Source: Neocallimastix lanati (nom. inval.) (taxonomy: Eukaryota > Neocallimastigomycota > Neocallimastigomycetes > Neocallimastigales > Neocallimastigaceae). From it: a DNA stretch of 64,000 nucleotides. A program made the position numbers and the translations under genes. The notes under the pieces were generated by a model. It made no database searches. It saw nothing but the letters and a program-made list of their open reading frames with translations, and was not told the origin of the DNA. The stretch covers positions 972,542 to 1,036,541 of the forward strand of contig JACVTC010000060.1 of the NCBI GenBank assembly GCA_016946835.1, in the 5' to 3' direction. This document shows positions 43,189 through 53,993 of this stretch, piece by piece. Every line of letters begins with the position of its first letter. Positions within the stretch are counted from its first letter, which is position 1.

Positions 43189-43926
43189 TGTTAAAATTAA
43201 GATATAAAATAGTTTTATGATTAATAACGTTACTAGGTTAATATGTTGAATTATATATTAATAATCCAACAATAATTAATTAATAATAATATAAAAATAA
43301 TATAAGATAAATAGTTAAGTTATTTAAACACTTAATATCTATGAATATTTTAAATAATAATTTCTTTGAAGGATTTATGAAAATATTTATTTATTGAATT
43401 ATTAGTATATAATTATTGTAAGTACAATAACCTTACAAAGAACATAAAAGATAGATTTTTACATCTTTCTTTTATACTTTGTAAGTTACATAATAATAAT
43501 ATTTAATTATAAGATATTAATAATATAGTAATATGAATATTAATAAAATATTAAGATAATAACAATATCGATATGTTTAAAATATTTAATATAACTAAAT
43601 AAATTTAATTTATAATTATATAATTAATTTGAATAATTAAAAATAGTAGTTAATATATATGATGTAAACATATATATATAAACATAATATAAATAAATAC
43701 ATGTGACGTCATATGTAGATAATTGAAATTATTAATATAAATCTTATTTACTAATATTCTCAGAATTATTAGGCCTAAGATAATTCCTTAAATATTAAAT
43801 AAGAATTTATATTAATTATTAATTATTTAAATATATATATTATTTATAATTAAATAAATAATATTTGTTAACTATTGAAATGTAAATAACTGAAATTGAG
43901 ATTTCAATTCAGTTATAATTTCAACA
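43189..43926 (+). repeat. Solo LTR, family D, copy 3
   Basis: 738 bp, TGTTAAAATTAAG to TTTCAACA, with perfect 5-bp duplication TTTAG (43184-43188, 43927-43931) inside the array box. CRE-type site at 43704-43711; conserved inverted repeat at 43432-43485. Confidence 0.9.
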
Positions 43927-43992
43927 TTTAGAATAATTTCTAAATTAAGGTAATAGTTGCCTTTTACAATTTTTATAAATATCTCAAGCAAG

Positions 43993-44064
43993 GGAGGGTT
44001 GGCGCAACGGTAGCGCGTCCGCCTCCAGAGCGGAAGGTTGGGTGTTCGAATCACTCACTCTCCA
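43993..44064 (+). tRNA. tRNA-Trp (CCA), copy 5
   Basis: Identical to the other copies. This is the only one without an LTR in the -14 to -16 window; LTR-D ends 66 nt upstream. Confidence 0.96.
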
Positions 44065-44840
44065 TTTTATTTAAAATTATATTTTTTTTTAAATTTGATA
44101 GTAATATTTCTATTAAAAGAAATATAGTCTCAGAAGATTGCCTTAAATGCTGCCTCTGTTGTGGTGTTAGTGTACCTAGTTTTTCTCACTGGATCTTTGC
44201 CTGCAAAGAATTAGAAAATTACAGAAATAAAATTTTACTTATTCTAGATAATCTCTTTTTGAAGTTTGTAATGATAATTGAACAAAAACCTTTGCTTTGG
44301 ATGTTTCTTTAGATTCAGAAAAAGGTTATGGTAATAATATTTATTATTTTATATTGAGAGCTCTTCTTGGTGGGCGTTCAATATATGAAAAAATTAAAGT
44401 TAATGATGAAGAACAAAGACAATTAGTTAACAATATTTTTAAACAAAGTTCAACATTGCGAAGTTTCTAACAAATATAATACCATTAATTTGTCGATTTT
44501 TTAGATTGATGATGAAATGATATTCCGTTGAATCTATTGAATCTACCGTTGCTAAGAGCGTCGATCAAAATGATAAGGTATTGGATTATCACTTCCTGGT
44601 GAAGGATTTGATACAGATTCGTTTGATAACACTAATACTGAAATTATTACTCGCAATAATGGACGTGGTGTTATCATCGATGAATGGGAAAAGTTAGAAA
44701 CTATTGCTTCTAACGCACTTATATAATTATATAATTATATAATATTTCATTTCATGTATTTTAATTTTTTCATTTAAATCATGTAATTTTATTATTATTA
44801 TAAATTAAATAAAGTTATTCTCCAGGTCTAAAAAAAAATC
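44065..44840 (+). pseudogene. Longest LINE 3' end, behind tRNA-Trp 5
   Basis: The tail keeps more of the ORF: the Cys-rich finger with His (VPSFSHWIFACKELENY), then TFALDVSLDSEKGYGNN, YFILRALLGGRSIYEK, VNDEEQRQLVNNIFKQ and, after frameshifts, LTNIIPLICRFF, ESTVAKSVDQND and GLSLPGEGFDTDSFDN, ending near 44726. LLGG and IIP motifs are shared with the LINE at 27355-28438. AATAAAG near 44810 and an A run at 44830-44840 look like the LINE 3' terminus. Several stops show it is not functional. Confidence 0.6.
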
Positions 44841-45422
44841 TTTTCTTTAAATCCATATTTATTTTCTAAAACTCGTGCTCATTTTTTTTTATGATATTAT
44901 TTTGGACGAATTTGACCTCCAAATATTAATTTTATAAATAATTTTCCTTTTTTATATTTTACATACAAGTTATTACATAATCAAACATTATAAATATTTA
45001 TAATACTTTAATATACAAAGTTCAAATATTAGGTTGAACTTGAACTTTAACATTTTTACTTGTGTTTTCTTTTTCTTCCCTAATAATTTTATGATAAAAT
45101 AGTTTTTTTTTGAAGTTTTAATAGAGCATATAAAATTTAAAAAGTTTATATGAAAAAAAAAATATATAAATATAAAAAAAAAGGAAATAATATAATAAAA
45201 AGAATAAGTAAATATTATAGTAAGAAAATAAGTAAATAATATATATATATAAAAACTTAAGTAAATGAAATAGTTAAAAAAAAAAAAAAAAATGAAGTTA
45301 AAACAACTTGATTTTTTTTCCATTAGGTTTACAAATCCTCGTGAAATAAATACAATAATATATACATATAACTCTACAAGAAAATACAAACTACAACGAC
45401 ATTATTATTATTTCTAATATAT

Positions 45423-45460
<38 letters not shown>

Positions 45461-45516
45461 TATTTTAAAATTATAGTAATTTTTTTAAATTTTTTTTTCT
45501 ATAATATATGATTATT
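44841..45516. other. AT-rich sequence, no gene seen
   Basis: The reading frame at 44988-45389 (minus) is low-complexity Phe/Tyr/Ile sequence with no coding character. Confidence 0.6.
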
Positions 45517-45620
45517 TTAAACTAGCGTCTTTAATCGCATTTCTTTTATTTCCATTCTGATATTTTCAATACTTTCATCAATTAAACTGCATATGTAAAT
45601 AACAATTCTACAAAATGTAT
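45517..45620 (-). pseudogene. C-terminal remnant of a second GPH symporter gene
   Basis: The minus-strand frame reads CRIVIYICSLIDESIEN then IRMEIKEMRLKTLV and a stop. It aligns without gaps to the end of the neighbouring symporter (CMIIISRYSLTDEKIEK, INKEIEERNAAKDSA) with roughly 40-50 percent identity by eye. It lies about 620 bp beyond that gene's stop in the same orientation, so an older tandem copy decayed here. Nothing further upstream is recognisable. Confidence 0.6.
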
Positions 45621-46241
45621 TAAATATACATATTTATTTATTTTATATATTACTAATTATAGTATTAATAATAATAATAATTAGTAATTAAAATAAATCA
45701 TATCTATGGTATATTGACTGCAATAAGAGAATCTTATTTAAAACACAAATATAATAACAATAACGTAATTACTGATAGTAATAATTAGAGCCTATATTTA
45801 AAATACATTTATAATAGCAATAAATAAATTATATACTTTCTATATGAAATTAATATAAAAACTATAGCAAAAAATAAAACTAAAAATAAAATCAATAAAA
45901 CTTTTTAAATTTATATTTAAATTTATATATGATTTTTTTTATTTATTTATATTTAATTTTTTATTGTTATATCTTTAATATATTAAATCTATTTTTCTAT
46001 CTATTAAATTTTTATTATATATTACTTTAATTATTTTTAATAATTTAAGAAATGTATTTAATTCTATCTTCCTTTTAAAAAAAAAAAAAATTAATATACC
46101 TAATAAAAATTCTTTTTTTTTTTAAAATTTCTTAAATGACATTAAATACTTATTTTTTTTTATTAATTTACGTTCTAATAATTTATTTAGAAAGAAAATT
46201 AATTTATTTCTATTTTTATTCTATTAATGTTAAATTATAAT

Positions 46242-47672
46242 TTAAGCACTGTCCTTAGCAGCATTTCTTTCTTCAATTTCCTTGTTGATCTTTTCAATCT
46301 TTTCATCAGTTAAACTGTATCTGGAAATAATAATCATACAAATAATAGCAAGAATAGCTGGAATGACACAGACAGTCCAACGAATAGCTTCTTGAGCAGA
46401 GGCCTTTTGTTTGTAAAGATCATTCATTAAGTAGTTGTTAGAAGTGTTACTAATGTTTTGCATAACGAAGGAAACAATGAAGAAGAGGGAAACAACAACA
46501 AGTGGTGGGTTACGAGTGAATTCAGTCCAGAAATCACTAACCTTGACTGAATTAGTTTGACCTTCTTCCATAACAACACGTTCCTTAGTTTGAGTGAAAC
46601 AGAAGACAAGAATAATGAAACCAATAACGAAGTAAATAGATAAAGTAGTGAACCAAGCCATTGGGTCCTTTGGTAAAGTACTTTCACCAGCTGGTGGGGA
46701 AACATATCCGGAAGCTTGAATAATCCAACCTGGAATAGCACCACCTAAAGCGAAACCGGCCTTGAAGAATAAACCAGTAATAGCGTTAACAATAGCGGAA
46801 ATTCTACGACCTGTCTTCCATTCACCGTAGGAAATAACTTCTGGAACAAGAGCCCATTGGTAACCAGTAGCAACACAAACACCAGTGGACTTAATTAAAT
46901 TACCAATACGGTACCACCAGTCATTGGCATTCATTCTACTAGCAACGTATAAGATAGCATTACCAGCAACAGCAACAGTTAAGAAAACGTAGAACATATT
47001 CTTCTTACCAATTAAATTCTTAATAGCTGGCATGAACGGAACAATGCAAAGATTTGGAATGTTACCAAATAAGTTGAAAAGAATCATATCCCATGGAATT
47101 GGAGTACCACCAACAATGGCAATGAAAAGGAAAAGTAAAGTGTATACGAAGAAACAACCAATGTTAGCACACCACATACGAAGTGAAGTAAGCATAGTAA
47201 TTTCATCATTATCTCTAGTTAAAGAAGAGTTAATAGCACCGTATGGAACGTTTACTAAAGTGTATGATAAAGATAATAAGATGTAGGTAATGTAGATGTA
47301 TGGAACAGATGGAGCAAATTTATTCCAGAAGGTAAGAGCTGAGAAAACAGTTAATGGAATACCACCAATAATTAAGTAGGAACGGTATTTACCCCAACGT
47401 GGATGATTCTTATCAATGAAAGCACCAACAATTGGATCCCAAACCATATCTACAAAACGAACGATTAACATTAAAGTGGAAGCAATACCAGCAGCTTTAC
47501 TTCTATCACCACCTAAAATGTAAACATCAGTACAGAAGAACATAAGTTGAGAAGCAACAGTTTGATAAATTAAATTTTGGGCTAAATCACCAGATGCGAA
47601 ACCGAATCTTTGAACCCAAGAAAGTTTGTAGAAACCTTTGGCTTCTAAATCTCTCTTATCAGCTTCAGACAT
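46242..47672 (-). CDS. GPH-family (MelB-like) sugar:cation symporter, apparently block-permuted
   Basis: 476 aa, twelve hydrophobic segments, no intron. It should carry a glycoside, pentoside or hexuronide with Na+ or H+ across a membrane. Family residues seen: D75 and D79 in VDMVWDP (as MelB D55/D59), RWGKYR 92-97, NVPYGA 141-146, R165, SYGEWKTGRR 281-290, K304 (as MelB K377). The order is odd. After TM5 (to about 190) comes sequence that resembles canonical TM8-11 (194-330); then TQTKERV and the NPPLVVV segment, which resemble TM6, central loop and TM7 (337-420); then a TM12-like end (428-476, RYSLTDEKIEKI). Codon use is strongly biased and far less AT-rich than the surroundings. A bacterial origin by transfer is likely; the substrate is unknown. 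Confidence 0.9.
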   Translation of the reverse strand: MSEADKRDLEAKGFYKLSWVQRFGFASGDLAQNLIYQTVASQLMFFCTDVYILGGDRSKAAGIASTLMLIVRFVDMVWDPIVGAFIDKNHPRWGKYRSYLIIGGIPLTVFSALTFWNKFAPSVPYIYITYILLSLSYTLVNVPYGAINSSLTRDNDEITMLTSLRMWCANIGCFFVYTLLFLFIAIVGGTPIPWDMILFNLFGNIPNLCIVPFMPAIKNLIGKKNMFYVFLTVAVAGNAILYVASRMNANDWWYRIGNLIKSTGVCVATGYQWALVPEVISYGEWKTGRRISAIVNAITGLFFKAGFALGGAIPGWIIQASGYVSPPAGESTLPKDPMAWFTTLSIYFVIGFIILVFCFTQTKERVVMEEGQTNSVKVSDFWTEFTRNPPLVVVSLFFIVSFVMQNISNTSNNYLMNDLYKQKASAQEAIRWTVCVIPAILAIICMIIISRYSLTDEKIEKINKEIEERNAAKDSA

Positions 47673-49259
47673 TGTTATTTATTTATTTGATTTTTTTTTT
47701 CTGTATTATAAACTTAAATTATATATTATATATATATTTTTTATATATACTATAATTTTTTTACTTTTGTTATTTATATATATTAATCCAGATATATATT
47801 TATTTTATAATTATTCAATAAGTAATTGATCTTACTTATCTTCAAAATTACTAAAATATAAAAAAAAATTTTATTGGAATCTTTTTTTCTCTTTTTATAC
47901 TATTTTCAAAATTTCCTTATTAACATATAATAATATAATATGTTAATATATAACAATATAATTTGTTATATATAATGTATATTAATAATATATTATATTA
48001 ATATTTAAAAGTTTAAAAAATATTTAAAATTATTAAAATATATAAAATATTTATTAGTTTCAATTTAAAATGTTACACGAGTACCAATTTCAGGATAAAT
48101 TTTAATAAATAAACTTTATTTATTATTATTATTATTTTAATTTATCATACTAATATTAAATAATAAATAATAAATAATAAATAATAAATAATAAATAATT
48201 GAATAATAAATAATAAATAATAAATAATAAATAATTGAATAATAAATAATTGAATAATAAATAATAAATAATAACTATTAATTATTATACGATATTATAA
48301 AATTTTATAATAAATAAATAAATTTTTTTTAATATAATTTATTATAAATGTTTAATATATTATATTAAATAAAATTTATTTATTATTTATTAAAAGAAGT
48401 TCCCTTAATTCAAGGGCTAAATTGAAATAAATGAAAAATCAAAACAAAAAAAAATTATAAATAAAATATTAAAATTAAGGTTCTTTTAATCTTACCGTTT
48501 ATCATTCATTCATCACATTCATTCATCAGGAGTGATTATTCAATTATTATTCTTCAATTATTCATTCATTATTGATTATTCAATATTATTCAATATTATT
48601 CAATATTATTCAATATTATTAAATATAATTAAATATTATTCAATTATTCAATTATTCAATATTATTCATTATTCATTATTCATTATTCTCTATTATTCAT
48701 TATTCATTATTCTCTATTATTCAATTATTCCTAATTTAATTATTCACTATTATCCAATTATTCATTATTTAATTTTTCATTATTCATTATTCACATTCAC
48801 TATTATTCAATTATTTAATATTATTCAATTATTCAATATTATTCAATTATTCATTCATTATTCATTAATCAATTATTCAATTATTCAATATTATTTATTT
48901 ATTTATCAAGATTGATGAATATTTATATTTATTATTAATGGTTTAAGAATATAAAACTGTTCAATTAGTCTCCCTAAATATATTAATTTCTAACTGGATT
49001 TGAACTTTTTCCCAAAAGATGAAAATATTAATATTCTACTTATTCAATAAAATTTATATTAAATTATAATTATTATTAATTATTACTATTTATTATTATT
49101 ACTATTTATTATTATTAATATTTATTATTATTATTATTTATTATCATTATTACTATTTATTATTATTATTACTAATTATTATTTATTATTATTATTACTA
49201 ATTATTATTTATTATTATTATTACTATTAATTATTATTACTATTATTACTATTAATTAT
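47673..49259. other. AT-rich upstream region and simple repeats
   Basis: Holds the presumed promoter of the symporter (TA- and T-rich, no clear motif). It also holds AAT-type repeats (48150-48270), a long ATTATTCAA-type array (48530-48900) and TTATTA repeats (49070-49258). No gene is seen. Confidence 0.65.
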
Positions 49260-50228
49260 TGTTAAGAGTTATGAATTTTTGGTTTATAATTATGTCAATT
49301 TTATTAATATATTTTATGATAAAGAGATACTAGCACTTAATTATTCTAAATTAAAATGCGGGGAGTGTGCATTTCGAAAATTTTTATTACATAAATTTGT
49401 ATTTTGTTGTATGGCTTAAATATTTTTAATTTTAAGCCACTTATTTTTATTAAAAATTTAATGAATAATAATTAATTAATTAAATAAATAAAATTACAAT
49501 TTTCAAAAATTTTCAAACACGTAATCTTACGTGGGGCGTATATCTAATTGTATCATAATTTTGTGGCTTTTTTCTACAATTTTTAAAAAGCCATATATTC
49601 ACAATATGGCGTGAATAATAAATGTGGTGATATTTTATGACGAAAATTTATAAGCCACCAAGAATTTGGCGAAATTTAACTGGACGAAATTCAACTTTTG
49701 GCGAAATACAACACTTCAATAAATAATAATTAGGTTAGGTATTTCTATTTAACATTGAAAAATAAAATAAAAATAAATAAACATTTTATTTTTTAATACT
49801 TAAAAAATAAAATAAAAATAAGAAATAAGAAAACTTTTTTTTTAAACATTGAAAAATAAAATAAAAATAAATAAACATTTTATTTTTTAAGCATCAAAAA
49901 ATAAAAAAAAAAAAAAAAAAAGAAATAAGAAAACTTCTTTTTTAAACATTAAAAAATAAAATAAAAATAAATAAAAATTTATTTTTTAAGCATTAAAAAA
50001 TAAAAAAAATAAAATAAAACAAAAAAATAAAAAATAAAAATAAAAATAAATAAATAAAATAGTAAATAAAGAAATAATAAATAATTAATAATTAAATAAT
50101 TATTTAAATAATTATATAATTAATTAAAAAAAGGTTTGTTATTTTAAATATTAAAAAAAAAAAAAAAAGTTTCGAAGCATTTAAAAGTATATTTATTAAA
50201 ATATTTTATTGAAAAATTTTAATTATTA

Positions 50229-51666
50229 ATGGAAGACAATATAGAAATTGAAATAAGTGAAACAAATCGAGGAAATGAACAAATTATTATTAATAAAAAA
50301 CACAAATTTAATTTTTCATTTCAAAGGAAAGATAAATCAAAAATTTATAGATGCACTGAATATAAGACTTTAAATAAATGTAAATCTTTAATTATTTTAA
50401 ATGATAAAAAGGAGGTTTTAAAATATGAAAGTTTACATAACCATCTCGAAAAAGAAATTGATGTGTCTATATCAGTAGCAAACATAAAATTAAGGAAGAA
50501 ATTAAGAAAAATTCAATTCCTATGGATATAAAACCTAAACATATATTTAATGCCGTTTCTCAAGAAATGGGACTTATATGTCCCGAATATAGTACAATTA
50601 GATCCCAAATAATAAGAAATATAAATAAACAATTTCCTCCAAACATAAAAGGTTTTGATGATATTCCCATTGAATCAGAATATTATAAAACTAAAAGAAA
50701 TGAAAATTTTATGATATTTAAAAATACTGATCTAATAATCTTTCAATCACCATTCCAAGCATATTTATTTTCGAATTATCATAAAAATATATTTGCGGAC
50801 GGTACATTTTATGCAGCACCGAAATTTAGTTATCAGTTATTTATAACAAGAACTTATGTTGGGGAATTTAATATGTTTTACACTACTTCCATTTCTATAT
50901 TAAAAAATAAAAAACAATCTACATATGAAACATTATTTAAAGAAATAAAAAAAAATGCAAATAAATTTAGGAGTAATACATTAATTACTACAATTAATTT
51001 TCATTGTGATTTTGAACAAGGTATATCTAATGCCGCAAAAAAAGTTTTTCCCAATATAAATATTAAATATTGTGTTTGGCATTACAAAAGATCATTAGAA
51101 AAACAAAAAAATATATTATGTTATCATGAAGTGAAGAATAATAATGATGTATATATTTATTATAAAGCTATTTCGAACTTACCGTTTATAAACCCTAACT
51201 ATATATTTGATATTTATATTATAATAAAAAGAATTTATCAAAAAAAAAAAAGTATAATAATTTTCTGCAATTTTTAGAATATTTTAATAAAAATTATTTA
51301 CTTAAGTATAATGTTAATAATTGGAATTATTATGAAAATATAGAGCATTTAACAAACAATGCATCAGAATCTTATAATAGCTACTTAAATAATATATTTC
51401 CAAATAAACCTTTATTTTATAAATTAATATATATATTAAAAGAAGAAGAAAACTTATCTTACAATGATTATCAAAGGAGAACTAAAGGAAATTGGAAAAA
51501 AAAGCAAAAAATATTTAGTGCAACTGATGAAATTAAAATTTTAATTGAAAATTACAAAAGTAAGGAAATAAATTTATTTTATAATGGATGCAACAGAAAT
51601 GAATTAATTAAATTATGGAAAGAATGTTTAATTGATTTAAACGATATAAATATTAATTTAAAATAA
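50229..51666 (+). pseudogene. FLYWCH-type MULE transposase with two frameshifts
   Basis: Three overlapping pieces. Piece 1 (50229-50531): FLYWCH-like zinc finger with FSFQRKDKSKIYRC, NKCKSLII and the closing SLHNH. Piece 2 (50522-51277): MULE catalytic domain with FADGTFYAAP (first Asp), FHCDFEQGISNAAKKVFP (second Asp) and YCVWHYKRSL. Piece 3 (about 51250-51666, +1 frame): NIEHLTNNASESYNSYLN carrying the third acidic residue, and a C-terminal RRTKGNWKKKQK. The breaks are a single-base shift near 50480-50500 and a 12-A run at 51240-51251. It would cut and join the transposon ends if the frame were intact. Confidence 0.85.
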
Positions 51667-51890
51667 ATAATCTTAATTTAAAAAAATGCTAGAAAAATAA
51701 AAATTTATTTATTTTAAATTTATATTTATAATCGTTTAAATAATAATTAAATAATCTTAATTTAAAAAAATGCTAGAAAAATACAAATTTATTTACCTAT
51801 TGTGTTTATTTAATAATCTTAATAGAAATTATCTTTTAGTTATTTTTATTAAGTAATTTATAACTAAAACCGATTTATTTGATACTAGTT

Positions 51891-52140
51891 AAAATTTTAT
51901 TAATATCAATATCAATATTATATAATTATAAATTTTATTAATATCAATATCAATATTATATAATTATAAATTTTATTAATATCAATATCAATATTATATA
52001 ATTATAAATTTTATTAATATCAATATCAATATTATATAATTATAAATTTTATTAATATCAATATCAATATTATATAATTATAAATTTTATTAATATCAAT
52101 ATCAATATTATATAATTATAAATTTTATTAATATCAATAT
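51891..52140 (+). repeat. 38-bp tandem repeat in the MULE
   Basis: About 6.5 near-perfect copies containing AATTTTATTAATATCAATAT. Confidence 0.95.
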
Positions 52141-52458
52141 ACTTTTCAAAATTAATTATGGTATTAAAAATATTAAATTCAATAAAAGATTTTTATTATT
52201 TTATTAAAATTATAATTGTTATTATTATATTTTAATAATAATTGATTCATATTGATCAAACATTATAAATATTACTATGCAAATAATTAATTATTTTAAT
52301 AGGATCAATTATTCAACTCTTATTGTTTTAATTTTTAATTCTTATATCATTTAAATTAATATATATATATATATCGTTTATGAAAATATGAATTATAAAT
52401 AATTAAAATTATTTACTTTTCATTTAAATTTTTTTATTTACTATAATAAAATATAATA

Positions 52459-53737
52459 ATTAAAAGACAAACGTTATTATAACTAATTTTTTTTTTTTTT
52501 AGAAAAATAAATAAAAAAAATTAAAATATATAAGATTCCTATATATATAAAATAATTATTATATTTTATTTTATTATATATTTATTTTATTTTATTTTAT
52601 TTTATTTTATTTTATTTTATTTTATTTTATTTTATTTTATTTTATTTTATTTTATTTTATTTTATTATATATATATATATATTTTTTTTTATTTTATTTT
52701 ATTTTATTTTATTTTATTTTATTTTATTTTATTTTATTTTATTCAATCTGTACTTATATTTATGTTTCTACTATTCATTTTATTTTATTTTATTTTATTT
52801 TATTTTATTTTATTTTATTTTATTTTATTTTATTTTATTCAATCTGTACTTATATTTATGTTTCTACTATTCATTTTATTTTATTTTATTTTATTTTATT
52901 TTATTTTATTCAATCTGTACTTTATTTTTAATATTCTACTATTTATTTTATTTTATTTTATTTTATTTTATTTTATTTTATTTTATTTTATTTTATTTTA
53001 TTTTATTTTATTTTATTTTATTTTATTTTATTTTATTTTATTCAATCTGTACTTATATTTATGTTTCTACTATTCATTTTATTTTATTTTATTCAATCTG
53101 TACTTATATTTATGTTTCTACTATTCATTTTATTTTATTTTATTTTATTTTATAATATTTTATTTTATTTTATTTTATTTTATTTTATTCAATCTGTACT
53201 TATATTTATGTTTCTACTATTCATTTTATTTTATTTTATTTTATTTTATTTTATTTTATTTTATTTTATTTTATTTTATTTTATTTTATTTTATTTTATT
53301 TTTATTTTATTTTATTTTATTCAATCTGTACTTATATTTATGTTTCTACTATTCATTTTATTTTATTTTATTTTATTTTATTTTATAATATTTTATTTTA
53401 TTTTATTTTATTCAATCTGTACTTATATTTATATTTCTACTATTCATTTTATTTCATTTTATTTTATTTTATTTTATTTTATTTTATTCAATCTGTACTT
53501 TCTTATTTAATATTCTACTTTTTATTTTATTTTATTATATTTTATTTTATTCAATCTGCATTTTCTGTTGATAATATAAACAAGGTATTAATGTATTAAT
53601 AATATTTAAAATAAAATAAAAAAAATATAATAATTATTTTATATACGTAGTAATTATATATATATATATATATATATATTTTTATTTAATTTTCTAAAAA
53701 AAATTTTTTTAGTCATAATAAACGTTTGTCTTAATTA
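52459..53737. mobile_element. Fold-back unit with TTTTA satellite, nested in the MULE
   Basis: Arms of about 115 bp (52459-52575 and 53613-53737) are inverted copies with a few mismatches, including AGACAAACGTTATTATAACT and its inverse. Between them lie TTTTA pentamer runs with about ten copies of a roughly 36-bp monomer (ATTCAATCTGTACTTATATT, then TATGTTTCTACTATTCA). The long ORFs that can be drawn here are only the repeat translated. Confidence 0.75.
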
Positions 53738-53993
53738 TTTTTATTATTATTTAAAAATTTATTTATTCATTTATAATTTATTCATTCATTTATTTATTTA
53801 TCACATTATAATACGCCATGTTTTCCGAAATACAATACAACAAAATACAAATTTATGTAATAAAAATTTTCGAAATGACACACCCCCTTAAAATGCTTTT
53901 ATATTAATACATTGTGGCTTATACATTATTTATATTACAATATGTTTCAATACATTTAAAGCTTATTTTTCATACATTTCACATATTCTAACA

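Larger units (their letters stand above)
49360..53887 (+). mobile_element. Mutator-like transposon (MULE), 4.5 kb
   Basis: Terminal inverted repeats of about 55 bp: left GGGGAGTGTGCATTTCGAAA, right (inverted) GGGGGTGTGTCATTTCGAAA, both continuing TTTTTATTACATAAATTTG. Perfect 9-bp duplication TTAAAATGC (49351-49359, 53888-53896). It encodes a FLYWCH/MULE transposase and carries two satellite blocks. TTGGCGAAAT motifs lie just inside the left end, as in the 322-bp MITE. Confidence 0.93.

Noticed and set aside
44988-45389. 133-codon minus-strand ORF
   Set aside because: Phe/Tyr/Ile-rich translation of poly-T and TA sequence with no coding composition.
52762-53510. Long overlapping Phe/Ile/Leu/Tyr-rich reading frames
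   Set aside because: They are translations of TTTTA satellite DNA.
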